Source of the DNA: Pseudomonadota bacterium
GTDB taxonomy: Bacteria; Pseudomonadota; Alphaproteobacteria; Rhizobiales; Rhizobiaceae
Direction of reading: 5' to 3'
NCBI GenBank assembly: GCA_023404095.1
Contig: JAEYDD010000026.1
Span: 124,001 to 188,000 of the forward strand
DNA: 64,000 nucleotides
The notes beneath the pieces were generated by a model. That model was not told where the DNA came from and ran no database searches. It saw only the letters and a program-made list of their open reading frames with translations. Below are positions 9,201 through 16,257 of this stretch, piece by piece (position 1 is the first letter of the stretch; each line of letters opens with the position of its first letter). The translations under genes and the position numbers were made by a program.

Positions 9201-9374
9201 CCGCTGCAAAAGGCCTCAGTCGAGCGCTTCTGGGGCGGAGTGGCAATCGCCGTGGAACGGGGGGCGGGGGCGGCGCGTCGCGTGTATACTGGCGACGGCC
9301 AGACCTATGCGCTTCAGGTGCTGTACTATGTCATAGCGCTCTATTTCGTCGCGATCGAATTGCCAAAATGGTGA
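6267..9374 (+). CDS. double-length antiporter subunit: two fused NuoL/M/N (MrpA/MrpD-like) modules
   Basis: A 1035-residue membrane protein whose ATG overlaps the mrpC stop. It consists of two complete proton-antiporter modules in tandem. Module 1 (about residues 70-480) has Glu139 in LFNLFVFLEIVSV and Lys222 in ELKPYPANGW, corresponding to the essential TM5 Glu and TM7 Lys of this family. Module 2 (about 545-960) has Glu575 in FFFCWEMV, Lys649 in LVKIGVIGVHVWLP with a classical WLPNAHA, and Lys680 in the next helix. The C-terminal 70 residues resemble the amphipathic tail of such subunits. In classical Mrp, MrpA and MrpD are separate proteins; here both ion modules are on one chain. Module 1 lacks the HxWLPDAH motif, so it may differ in activity. 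Confidence 0.87.
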   Translation: MVEGLIHPLNIFLLGLGGGFLIPLLYRLSKRLPAVAFWVALGSIAALSAICFWRVLERGGGIEIETAGSLPPMAISLRFGVAEGYFAFLVNLVAVLGAWQLWSALRESYTTLLLYLILVMGINGMIMTRDLFNLFVFLEIVSVGTYGLFGLGRSASALAASFKYIMATVLASSLFLLGAALAYHVSGTLSIDEMIARRELFDGPLGATALILVLACLVIELKPYPANGWGLDVYETAPAGIAAIVSVGVSAGVFFALLKLLPLFEAHLTLIALSAAITFLAANLIGLRQGNVQRMLGCSSVAQMALLTMALALLSRSGEAELHVAFVIGGLFANHLFAKAGLFWLAGALSRERIRDWNVLSTGAPFVMVFAALLVAIAGLPPFPGFWAKWELVMRLAANGDQVWIAVVLLGSLLEAAYLFRWFCRAVGATRGADAAVSALTRWHRGLIPSAASVLLLLTGGVVAAGEVGAASAWLFAPLLSGAILLACEGLAGRLKCVLVLLLVSAVGFWLLQGVGGISGLFGALFLAGGVVIASAGLYRDDARHGYYPLMAVLLLSMIALLRAPTSLEFFFCWEMVTLASCFLLALSPSARRYVLQFFLFSLAAAFLLLAGFGLAAAILGTTSLSAYAAAGPAAAPAFVLLAMGCLVKIGVIGVHVWLPNAHATADGDLSAIFSPLVTKVPAFGLFMAAYLATRSQVGLELAHVVGWIGMLTAAGAALLALNEPDIKRMLAYSSLSQTGYIVAAISLMSHLGWVTALYLVANHMMVKGILFLTATAVIHRTGLRRLEDGGGLARRMPLTFIVSVAALVSMSGLPPLAGFGGKWLLLTAMLQKEWYGPLALGAVATLIGLLYMFRFGHALFLGPLKRALSDAREAPATLLVPQFLLLAGILLLSFFPKPFMVPVSAAIDPQFASTLVWQGMSLELIYAYWDPTRAIVIAVVIAAIGWLALWLIYRGGRRPGQVPGVARFYQFYRVMLAPLQKASVERFWGGVAIAVERGAGAARRVYTGDGQTYALQVLYYVIALYFVAIELPKW

Positions 9375-9419
9375 AGCCATCGACGAGCAACATCTTCAGG
9401 AAGAAGGAAAGGAAAGAAC

Positions 9420-9680
9420 ATGCGAAACGCTTGCTTGATACTTGCCTTGGTCGGAATCGTCGCCTCCGGATGCACGCCAACTGAAAGAGGTGCCGGCATC
9501 GGTGCCGCCACCGGCGCGGTGGTCGGTGGCGCCATCACAAACGACGTCCGTGGTGCTGCAGTGGGCGCCGCCATTGGTGGCGTTTCCGGCGCGGTGATCG
9601 GGAACGTCGCCGGCCGCCCCGGCCAGTGCTACTACAGGGATCGCTACGGCCGCCGCTACATCGCCGCCTGCCCGCGATAA
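9420..9680 (+). CDS. small glycine-zipper lipoprotein
   Basis: An 86-residue protein with a lipoprotein signal (LALVGIVASGC, Cys18). It then has a glycine-zipper domain made of GIGAATGAVVGG and a second GAAVGAAIGGVSGAVIGN repeat, and ends in a Cys/Tyr/Arg-rich tail. Glycine-zipper lipoproteins (OsmB/SlyB-like) lie in the outer membrane and often respond to envelope stress. The start is preceded by AGGAAAGGAAAG. It follows the antiporter operon by 45 bases and could be cotranscribed. Exact role unknown. Confidence 0.82.
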   Translation: MRNACLILALVGIVASGCTPTERGAGIGAATGAVVGGAITNDVRGAAVGAAIGGVSGAVIGNVAGRPGQCYYRDRYGRRYIAACPR

Positions 9681-9735
9681 CGGATTGCCGCTGTCACCAG
9701 CGTATCGGTCAGCCGAAAGTCGGCAGCGGAAATGC

Positions 9736-9765
9736 TCCCTCCGCGCGTAGTCACACGCGGAGGGA
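9736..9765 (+). terminator. strong GC-rich hairpin after the glycine-zipper gene
   Basis: Perfect 10-bp inverted repeat (arms 9736-9745 and 9756-9765) with a 10-base loop. No U-run follows, so it may be a factor-dependent terminator, an mRNA stabiliser, or a processing hairpin between the two small genes. Confidence 0.5.
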
Positions 9766-9833
9766 AGAATGGCCGCAGCGCAATGTGTCGTGACGGCGGC
9801 GATCAAATGGAAATATTTGTGAAGGAGAGTTTC

Positions 9834-10139
9834 TTGCGCAGAGCAATTATCGCATCCCTCCTTGCGGTTCTCGTCGCGACGCCGCCGGCGCTGGCGCCGG
9901 TTCCGGCAGAGGCCGTGACGGTCAACATCCAGATCGGCACCAACATCAGCGGCGGCCGCTCGATTTCCTGTGAGGAGGGCAGGCGGCGGCTACGTAGCCG
10001 GGGGTTCCGGGATGTGCGGGCGATCGATTGCCGCGGACGTTTCTTTGTCTATCGCGCATGGCGCGGCGGAAGCCGCTTCGAGATCGCGATCAACCGGCAT
10101 ACGGGGCGGGTCGTCGACGTGCGCCGATTGCGGCGGTAG
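9834..10139 (+). CDS. small secreted protein of unknown function, PepSY-like tail
   Basis: Predicted 101 residues from a TTG start placed seven bases after GAAGGAG; longer in-frame starts at 9732 and 9807 lack a ribosome site and would hide the signal peptide. The N-terminus RRAIIASLLAVLVATPPALA is a clear Sec signal, cleaved near AEA-VT. The mature part has a pair of Cys residues (CEEGRRRLRSRGFRDV ... DCRG) likely to form a disulfide. Its C-terminal strand pattern FEIAINRHTGRVVDVR resembles PepSY-type domains. Basic, periplasmic, function unknown. Confidence 0.72.
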   Translation: MRRAIIASLLAVLVATPPALAPVPAEAVTVNIQIGTNISGGRSISCEEGRRRLRSRGFRDVRAIDCRGRFFVYRAWRGGSRFEIAINRHTGRVVDVRRLRR

Positions 10140-10146
10140 CGCCTAG

Positions 10147-10164
10147 CGTAAGGTGCGGCTTACG
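10147..10164. terminator. hairpin between convergent genes
   Basis: CGTAAG-N6-CTTACG lies between the stop of the secreted protein and the stop of the convergent AI-2E gene. It has a six-base-pair stem and no U-tract, so a shared bidirectional terminator is plausible but weakly supported. Confidence 0.35.
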
Positions 10165-11242
10165 GAGCGCTGTCTGATGCTGCTCCGTGCACCTTCTCTG
10201 GGCTTGCGACGGTGGATGATCTCCCGTCGTCACCCGACAGCAGCACGGCGATCCAGCGTGTGGTTTCCACCCGCCGGCCATACTCGATGAGGCAGATGAG
10301 GATCGGGACGCCGATGAAGGCGCCCGGAAGTCCCCACATGAAGCTCCAGAAGAACACGGCGAAGATCACCGCAAACGGCGAGATCGCGAGCGAGGCTCCC
10401 GTCAGCCGCGGCTCGAAATAGCTGCCGATGATGAACTGGATGACGTTTAGCCCGACGAACACCATGATCGCCGACTGCCACGTGTCGAATTGCGCGATGG
10501 CAAACAGTGTCGGGAAGGCCGTTGCGATGAACGGCCCGAGGAAGGGGATATAGTTGAGCGCAAAGGCGATGGCGCCCCAGGCGGCGGCCAGTTCCAGCCC
10601 CACGAAGCTTGCAAAGATCCAGACCACGAGCCCGGTCAGCACGCTTGCAAACGTTCGCACTGCCATGAACCGCCGGAGTTTCGCAGCGATCGTCAGGTTG
10701 GCGTCGAGTATCAGCGCGCCCTGCGGCTGAACGCTTGGCAGCATCAGCCGGCGCTTGAAATCCTCAACCTCGAGAAGGCCGAGCAGGACGGAGATGAAGA
10801 TGACGAGCGTGAGGCCGGCAAAGCTGTTCATGCGGCCGGCAACGCCTTGCAGCATGCCTACCAGCCATCCGACGTTGAACTGCTCTGCGAGCGGGCCGGC
10901 GATGGCAATCCCATGTTCTTCCAGCCAAAGCGTCCAGTCCAGGTAGATGGTCTGAAAGCGGCTGGCGTTGATGAACAGCCAGTGCCCGAGAACGCTCATG
11001 CCCCAAGCAATGGAAGACGCAACGGCAACGACCACGAGGATGGTGACGACGAGGGTGACCAGCAGGGCGAGCATGCGCGGCATGAAGCGCTGCAGCATCG
11101 CCTGCAGCGGCCATACCAGCGCAATCACCAGGATTGAAAATGTCAGCGGTACGAAGACCGCATGTGCGACGTACAGAAGTGCCAGCACGAGTATGCCGGC
11201 GACCACCAGCATTGCCATGCGTCCGTCTTCGATTTTCATCAT
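10160..11242 (-). CDS. AI-2E family transporter (PerM/TqsA-like)
   Basis: A 360-residue inner-membrane protein with about eight helices: paired N-terminal helices (VVAGILVLALLYVAHAVFVP; PLTFSILVIALVWPLQ), a third helix, a hydrophilic central region, and a C-terminal block with FIGVPILICLIEYGRR. It has the family motif ALNYIPFLGPFIA. This is the AI-2E transporter family (UPF0118), whose members export autoinducer-2 or move ions in other bacteria; the substrate here is unknown. Starts at ATG-ATG (11242/11239). It is followed by a hydrophilic C-terminal tail. Confidence 0.88.
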   Translation of the reverse strand: MMKIEDGRMAMLVVAGILVLALLYVAHAVFVPLTFSILVIALVWPLQAMLQRFMPRMLALLVTLVVTILVVVAVASSIAWGMSVLGHWLFINASRFQTIYLDWTLWLEEHGIAIAGPLAEQFNVGWLVGMLQGVAGRMNSFAGLTLVIFISVLLGLLEVEDFKRRLMLPSVQPQGALILDANLTIAAKLRRFMAVRTFASVLTGLVVWIFASFVGLELAAAWGAIAFALNYIPFLGPFIATAFPTLFAIAQFDTWQSAIMVFVGLNVIQFIIGSYFEPRLTGASLAISPFAVIFAVFFWSFMWGLPGAFIGVPILICLIEYGRRVETTRWIAVLLSGDDGRSSTVASPEKVHGAASDSAP

Positions 11243-11290
11243 GCGCGATCCCCGTCGAACGCGGCCGCTACTGGTGCGGCCAAGGCAACC

Positions 11291-11788
11291 TTATGCGGGG
11301 TTGGACGCGGACTGCAATGCGTCGCGCAGGACCTTTTCCTTCGTTTCGTCCAGTGAACTGCGCAAGACTTCGCCGCCAAAACCGGAAATTTCCTTCAGCA
11401 CCTTGTCGGCCGTCATTTCGCGGACCAGCACGAAAAGCGCAGCACTCCCGGGCGTCAGCTTCGTCGCCAGTTGCTTCATGAATTCGTCGTTGATCCCGAC
11501 ATCGGTCAGCGCGCCGCCGACTGCGCCAGATGCGGCGCCGACTGCGACGCCGAGCAGGGGATTGAGGAAGATGACGCCCACGAGCAGACCCCAGAAGCTG
11601 CCGGACAGCGCGCCTGCTGCCGTCGTATGCAGCATCTGATTGAGCCGGACCTTGCCGCTGTCGTCGCGCGTGGCGATCACCGCGTCGGCCAGCGTGATCA
11701 GGTATTCCTTCTGCAGATCGATCAGGCGCTGGCGAACTTCCTCCGCCTTGGCTTCGGTCGGATAGACGATGGCGATCAGATCGGACAT
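11291..11788 (-). CDS. DUF1269 membrane protein
   Basis: A 165-residue protein beginning SDLIAIVYPTEAKAEEVR, typical of DUF1269. The middle carries two glycine-zipper-like helices (GALSGSFWGLLVGVIFL and LLGVAVGAASGAVGGALTDVG), and the end is amphipathic and charged. The family is common in Rhizobiales and has no assigned biochemical role. The start is preceded by AGGAGTTGTC. It lies 48 bases upstream of the AI-2E gene on the same strand, so the two may form an operon. Upstream (11859-11888) a 10-bp direct repeat GCATCCAGTC occurs twice. Confidence 0.83.
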   Translation of the reverse strand: MSDLIAIVYPTEAKAEEVRQRLIDLQKEYLITLADAVIATRDDSGKVRLNQMLHTTAAGALSGSFWGLLVGVIFLNPLLGVAVGAASGAVGGALTDVGINDEFMKQLATKLTPGSAALFVLVREMTADKVLKEISGFGGEVLRSSLDETKEKVLRDALQSASNPA

Positions 11789-11929
11789 GACAACTCCTGG
11801 CTATAAGCACCGCATTGATTCGCGCGGACGATAGCCTGCCGCCTTCGAGTTTGGACTAGCATCCAGTCCCGAAGTTAGGCATCCAGTCTCTTTCTGCCGA
11901 CGCGCCGTCCGGGTCGTGCCGACCTGCCG

Positions 11930-14257
11930 TTACTCGACGTAGTAGCGCGTGTAGTTCTTGCGGAACTTCTCCGAGCCGCCGCTGTCGCCATAGGCCGGCA
12001 ACTGCTCCATGTCGGTCTTGTTCAAGACGACGCCCAGAACCTTCGAATTGATATCGATCTCGGCCTCCAGGATGTCGCGGACCAGTCGTGACGGCGTCTT
12101 GCCCCATTCGAGAACGAGGATGAAGCCGTCGGCATGCTGGGCAAAGGCCTTGGCGTCGACGACCGGGCCGAAAGGGGCGAGATCGACGATGGTGTAGTCG
12201 AACGTCTTGCGCGCGTTTTCCATCAGCGTGCCCATGCCCGGAGAGGCGAAGATTTCGTTGGTATAGTGGAACTGCTCGGTCGCCCCGTCCGGGACGTTCG
12301 GCAGGATCGCAAGCCGGGTCTGCTGGTCGATCTTGATGGCGGATGCCCAAGGCACGTCGCCCAGCACCGCTTCCACCAGACCCGCCTTCGGCGTCGGCTT
12401 CAGCATGCGGCTGAGGCTCGGGTTGCGCAGGTCGGCATCCACCAGCAGGGTGCGCTTGCCCGCCGAGGCGAGCAGCAGCGCGAAGTTTGCCGCAAACGTC
12501 GTGTTGCCCTCGCCGGGGGCGGCAGAGATGATCCCGATGACCTTGTTCGGCCTCCTTTGTAGCAGCATCTCGCAGGCAAGCTTGGCGTTGCGAAGCGTTT
12601 CGGCGAAGGTCGATTGCGGGGCATCGCGCACGACGCGGGTCATCTGCTCGAGCGGCATCGGCTCGTCTGCTTCTCCCTCCTCGTGCCGCTTCCGTTTGAA
12701 AAGCCGCTTCAAAGGCGAATGCTGCCGTGCGGTATTGCGGCCGATGAGCGGCAGATAGCCGAGCGAGCGATGTCTGAGCTGGGAGCGGACCTCGCTTTCG
12801 AGCCGCAGACCGCGTTCCCGCATCTCCTGCAGGAAGGCAAAGGCGCCACCCGCCATCAGGCCGAGGACGGCGGAAAGCGCCAGGATCATCGTCTTCTTCG
12901 GGCTCGAGGGTGATACAGGGACGCCGGCTTCCGAGATCACGCGCGCCTTGGCGATGGGGAAGGAGCGCTGCTGGCTCGCCTGCTCATAGCGGTTCAGGTA
13001 GGATTCGTAGACCGCCTTCAGCGTCGTTGCCTTCTGCTCCAGTTCGCGCAGCTTGACCTGCGCTTCGTTGGCGTCGGAGTTGCGGCCGGCCACGCGGTCG
13101 ATGCTGTCGCGCAAGGACTGCTCGCGCGAGCGCGCGACCTCGTATTCGTTGCGGTAGGTTGCCGCCATCTGCTGCAGTTCGTTGAAGATCTGCCGGGAGA
13201 GATCGAGCTTCTCGGCACGCAGGGCGATGGCCTGCGGATGGTCGGCGCCGAAGTTCTGCGTCACGTCCTGCTCGCGCTTGCTGACGGTGCCATAGCGGCC
13301 TCTCAGGTCCTGTATGGCCGAGTTGTCGATTTCCTTGGCGGTCAAGACGGAATTCTCGAGGGCCTTCTCCGGGCCGGCCTCGATGACCGAATTCAGCTGG
13401 TTGTAGCGCGCGGACGCGCTCGCTGCATCCGCCTGGGCGATGATGAGCTGGCTGTTGAGGTCGGCAAGCTGCTGCTCCGACATCAGCGCACCGCGCGTTG
13501 AGGTCAGATTGTTGTCGCGCTTGTAGGTCTCGACTTCCATGGCGGCGGTCTGGGCGCGCCTGCCGAGGTCGTCGATGCGCTCCTGCAGCCATTCGGAAGC
13601 CCGCTCTGAGGCTTCGAAGTTTGCGCTCAACTGGTCGGAAAGATAGGCGTCGGCATAGGTGCGGGCGACGAGGGCCGACAGCCGCGGATCGGGCGAAGTA
13701 AAGGCGACCGCGATAACCGAGGAGCGCGAGACGCGCTCGACCCTGAGCGACTGCTGCAGCATGGCGGCAGCCTTCAGGCGCCGGGCATTGGCCAGGTCGT
13801 CTTCGGATACACGCGATCCCTTGGCGAAGACGCCGCTGACCGTAGCCACCCATCCCTTTACGGTTGCCATCAGCGAGCGCGGCGGGTTGGTCAGCAGCGG
13901 ATTGTCGGAAAGATCCGCCTGATCCACGACACGCAACGCGAGCTTTCCGGATTTGAGGATCTCGACGGTGCTGGCGATGCGGGTATCGAGCTGCTGGCCG
14001 CTCTGGGCCGAACTTTCCTGCTCTTCGGCATAGCGCGACAGGCTGTCGTCGATCAGCACCTGGGTCATCGAGGTATAGAGCGGTGTGGCGAATGCAAGAT
14101 AGGCCGCCCCGCATAGGATCGCCGCAATCGTGAACAACATCAGCGTCTTGTACCGCCGCTGGATCGCCGAGAAGAGGCGGTCGAGGTCGATGAAGGCATC
14201 TGAGCTGTCGATGGTGTGCGGCAGCGACCTGCTTAGCGGTAAACTTCTCTGGTTCAT
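11930..14257 (-). CDS. exoP: ExoP: succinoglycan chain-length/export polysaccharide co-polymerase with BY-kinase-type domain
   Basis: A 775-residue inner-membrane Wzc-type protein: a TM helix near residue 45, a periplasmic Wzz domain with long coiled coils (about 230-460), a second TM near 490, and a cytoplasmic ATPase domain. The C-terminus has a tyrosine cluster (Tyr769, 772, 773) as substrate for autophosphorylation. Walker A' (LLVDADLRNP) and Walker B (TIVDLAP) are intact, but the P-loop reads GEGNTT: the invariant Lys is Asn585, with codon AAC. The start at 14257 has GAGG six bases upstream; the longer frame adds 31 residues across a hairpin. Last gene of exoHKLAMONP. It controls polymer length and export with ExoQ and ExoT. 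Confidence 0.93.
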   Translation of the reverse strand: MNQRSLPLSRSLPHTIDSSDAFIDLDRLFSAIQRRYKTLMLFTIAAILCGAAYLAFATPLYTSMTQVLIDDSLSRYAEEQESSAQSGQQLDTRIASTVEILKSGKLALRVVDQADLSDNPLLTNPPRSLMATVKGWVATVSGVFAKGSRVSEDDLANARRLKAAAMLQQSLRVERVSRSSVIAVAFTSPDPRLSALVARTYADAYLSDQLSANFEASERASEWLQERIDDLGRRAQTAAMEVETYKRDNNLTSTRGALMSEQQLADLNSQLIIAQADAASASARYNQLNSVIEAGPEKALENSVLTAKEIDNSAIQDLRGRYGTVSKREQDVTQNFGADHPQAIALRAEKLDLSRQIFNELQQMAATYRNEYEVARSREQSLRDSIDRVAGRNSDANEAQVKLRELEQKATTLKAVYESYLNRYEQASQQRSFPIAKARVISEAGVPVSPSSPKKTMILALSAVLGLMAGGAFAFLQEMRERGLRLESEVRSQLRHRSLGYLPLIGRNTARQHSPLKRLFKRKRHEEGEADEPMPLEQMTRVVRDAPQSTFAETLRNAKLACEMLLQRRPNKVIGIISAAPGEGNTTFAANFALLLASAGKRTLLVDADLRNPSLSRMLKPTPKAGLVEAVLGDVPWASAIKIDQQTRLAILPNVPDGATEQFHYTNEIFASPGMGTLMENARKTFDYTIVDLAPFGPVVDAKAFAQHADGFILVLEWGKTPSRLVRDILEAEIDINSKVLGVVLNKTDMEQLPAYGDSGGSEKFRKNYTRYYVE

Positions 14258-14284
14258 GAAAACCTCGCTGTTCCCGGATAGGGA

Positions 14285-14315
14285 AACCTGTCCTGGCTTC
14301 ATGCCGGGACAGGTT
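14285..14315 (-). promoter_or_regulatory. exoN-exoP intercistronic hairpin
   Basis: A 13-bp stem (one G-U pair) with a five-base loop fills most of the gap between exoN and exoP. Read on the minus strand it is followed by TTTCCC, too short a U-run for an efficient terminator. Partial termination or mRNA processing, lowering exoP relative to upstream genes, is the likely effect. Confidence 0.6.
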
Positions 14316-14351
14316 GTTGGCGGGACATGCCCGGGACGGGCGGGGCCCATC

Positions 14352-15257
14352 TTATGCGGCCTGAATGCGGCTCTCGTGGGTCATCACCATGTGCCTGACC
14401 GATTCGAACACCATTCCGCCGATGTCGGGACGCGAAAGGGCAAGCGCGACATTCGCCTCGATGAAGCCCTGTTTCGAACCGCAGTCGAAGGTCTGGCCTT
14501 CATAGGGATGGGCGTGGAAGCGCTGGTTCCTCGAAAGCTGCCGCATGCTGTCGGTCAGCTGGATCTCGTTGCCGGCGCCACGCTCCTGGCGGGAGAGCAG
14601 GTCGAAGATCTCGGGCTGCAGGATGTAGCGCCCGTTCAGGAAGTAGTTGGAGGGCGCTTCGCCTGCACGCGGCTTTTCCACCATCCCCGTCACCTCGAAA
14701 CCATGCGGAACCGCATCGCCCTTGCCGACGATGCCGTACTTGTAGGTCTCCTCGGGCGGGCATTGCTCGACGCCCACCACGTTGCCGCCGCTGAAGTTGT
14801 AAAGATCCATCAAGCCGGCCATGCACCCGCGCGGGCCATGGCAGATCATATCAGGCAGAAGCAGGGCGAACGGCTCGTCGCCGATCAGGTCGCGCGCACA
14901 CCATACGGCGTGGCCGAGGCCGAGCGGGGCCTGCTGGCGGGTGAAGCTGACGGTGCCGGCTGCCGGCAGCATCGCCTCGAGTTCCGACACCTGCGCAGTC
15001 TTGCCGGAGCGCGACAAGGAGGAGATCAGCTCCGGCGCGTCGTCGAAGTGGTCCTGAATTGCCTGCTTGTTGCGGCCGGTCACGAACACGATGTGCTCGA
15101 TACCTGCCTCGCGCGCTTCGTCCAGGGCGTACTGAACGACGGGCCGGTCGACCACCGTCAGCATCTCCTTTGGCATGGCCTTGGTGGCGGGAAGGAAGCG
15201 GGTGCCGTTTCCTGCGACAGGAATGACAGCTTTGCGCACGCGTCTGATTGGGTCCAT
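14352..15257 (-). CDS. exoN: ExoN: UTP-glucose-1-phosphate uridylyltransferase
   Basis: A 301-residue GalU-type nucleotidyltransferase making UDP-glucose from UTP and glucose-1-phosphate, the sugar donor for succinoglycan. The N-terminus has the nucleotide-binding signature AVIPVAGNGTRFLPATKAMP followed by KEML. Later motifs include VGVEQCPPEETYKYGIV and VEKP. The ATG at 15257 follows AAAGGAT and lies four bases after the exoO stop; a longer frame to 15416 runs back into exoO and is not used. Its position between exoO and exoP matches S. meliloti exoN. Confidence 0.93.
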   Translation of the reverse strand: MDPIRRVRKAVIPVAGNGTRFLPATKAMPKEMLTVVDRPVVQYALDEAREAGIEHIVFVTGRNKQAIQDHFDDAPELISSLSRSGKTAQVSELEAMLPAAGTVSFTRQQAPLGLGHAVWCARDLIGDEPFALLLPDMICHGPRGCMAGLMDLYNFSGGNVVGVEQCPPEETYKYGIVGKGDAVPHGFEVTGMVEKPRAGEAPSNYFLNGRYILQPEIFDLLSRQERGAGNEIQLTDSMRQLSRNQRFHAHPYEGQTFDCGSKQGFIEANVALALSRPDIGGMVFESVRHMVMTHESRIQAA

Positions 15258-15261
15258 GGCG

Positions 15262-16257
15262 CTATCCTTTGCTGGTATGAGGGCGTTTGCCCGGGGATCT
15301 GTCTGATTGCTTGATCGCGAGCGCGGGGCGTCCGATGAGCCGGCGCAGGCGTGCCTCGATCGGCATGCGCAGATGCCGCACGGCTGCCGGATCGCTGATC
15401 GCCGTTCGCAGGGCACGCAGCAGTGCGCCGCGTTTCAGATGCTCGACGAGATCGAGGAAGGAGCGAGCTTCGCGGAGGCTGCGCGTGCGCACCCGTTGGG
15501 CGGCTTGGGCGGCTGCATCCAGGCGGTTGTCCACGAGGAAGCGCTGGTCGGACACCAGCATCGCCTCGACATGTTCCTTTCTCAGGACGCGCGATATCGA
15601 GCCGTCGCGTACATTATATACGTAGCCTGCGGTCGGCTCGACCACGCACCGGCCGCCGCGGGCGAGCGCGGACGCCAGCAGAATATAGTCCTCGCCGATC
15701 CGCAGCGTTTCGTCGAAACGAAGCCCATGTTGCTGCAGGAAGCCGCGCAGGAACACCGGTTTCATGTAGCCGTAATTGTGTTCCGACCGGAAGAGCGCGT
15801 TGGAGGCTATGAAGGCCGGCAGCGTCAACTGGTTTTGCCGCGCGAGGTCGGATTCCGAAAACATGCGCTGGCGCGATCCGTCGCCGGAAACCACGTCCAG
15901 GTTGTCGACCACGATCTGGGCATCGGCCTTTTCTGCCCGCGCGATCATGCGGGCGAGCCGGTCGGGTTCGACGGTATCGTCAGAATCAAGGATCGCGATC
16001 CATTGCCCACGTGCGGCCTCGAGGCCCGCATTACGTGCGCCGCCGGGCCCTGTGTTCTGTTCCAGTGCAATCAGCGTCAGCCGTGGATCGGCGAGGTTCC
16101 CCACAACCTCCCGCGTATCGTCCGAAGAGGCGTCGTCGACGACGACGACTTCGATAGAGACGTGTCTCTGTGCAAGCGCGCTTTCGATCGCATGTCGGAT
16201 CGTCCCGGCCGAGTTGTAGGCGGCGATTACGAAGGTGACGTCGGGCGGTTCGATCAT
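15262..16257 (-). CDS. exoO: ExoO-type GT2 glucosyltransferase
   Basis: A 331-residue family 2 glycosyltransferase with the GT-A fold motifs FVIAAYNSAGTI, VVVDDASSDDT, GPGGARNAG and the metal-binding DSDD in IAILDSDDTVEP (about residue 91). A catalytic ED pair is seen in RIGEDYILLASAL. The assignment as ExoO (fifth sugar, beta-1,6 glucose on the succinoglycan side chain) rests on position between exoM and exoN. The ATG overlaps the exoM stop by four bases, so translation is coupled. Confidence 0.87.
   Translation of the reverse strand: MIEPPDVTFVIAAYNSAGTIRHAIESALAQRHVSIEVVVVDDASSDDTREVVGNLADPRLTLIALEQNTGPGGARNAGLEAARGQWIAILDSDDTVEPDRLARMIARAEKADAQIVVDNLDVVSGDGSRQRMFSESDLARQNQLTLPAFIASNALFRSEHNYGYMKPVFLRGFLQQHGLRFDETLRIGEDYILLASALARGGRCVVEPTAGYVYNVRDGSISRVLRKEHVEAMLVSDQRFLVDNRLDAAAQAAQRVRTRSLREARSFLDLVEHLKRGALLRALRTAISDPAAVRHLRMPIEARLRRLIGRPALAIKQSDRSPGKRPHTSKG

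Noticed and set aside
7164..9209. 681-residue open frame on the minus strand
   Set aside because: Antisense to the double antiporter protein; composition is Gln/Arg/Glu-rich without any recognisable motif.
9918..9968. possible tRNA, CRISPR or IS-like repeats anywhere in the window
   Set aside because: I looked for cloverleaf-like repeats, regularly spaced repeats and transposase frames across the whole window and found none; this coordinate is only a placeholder.
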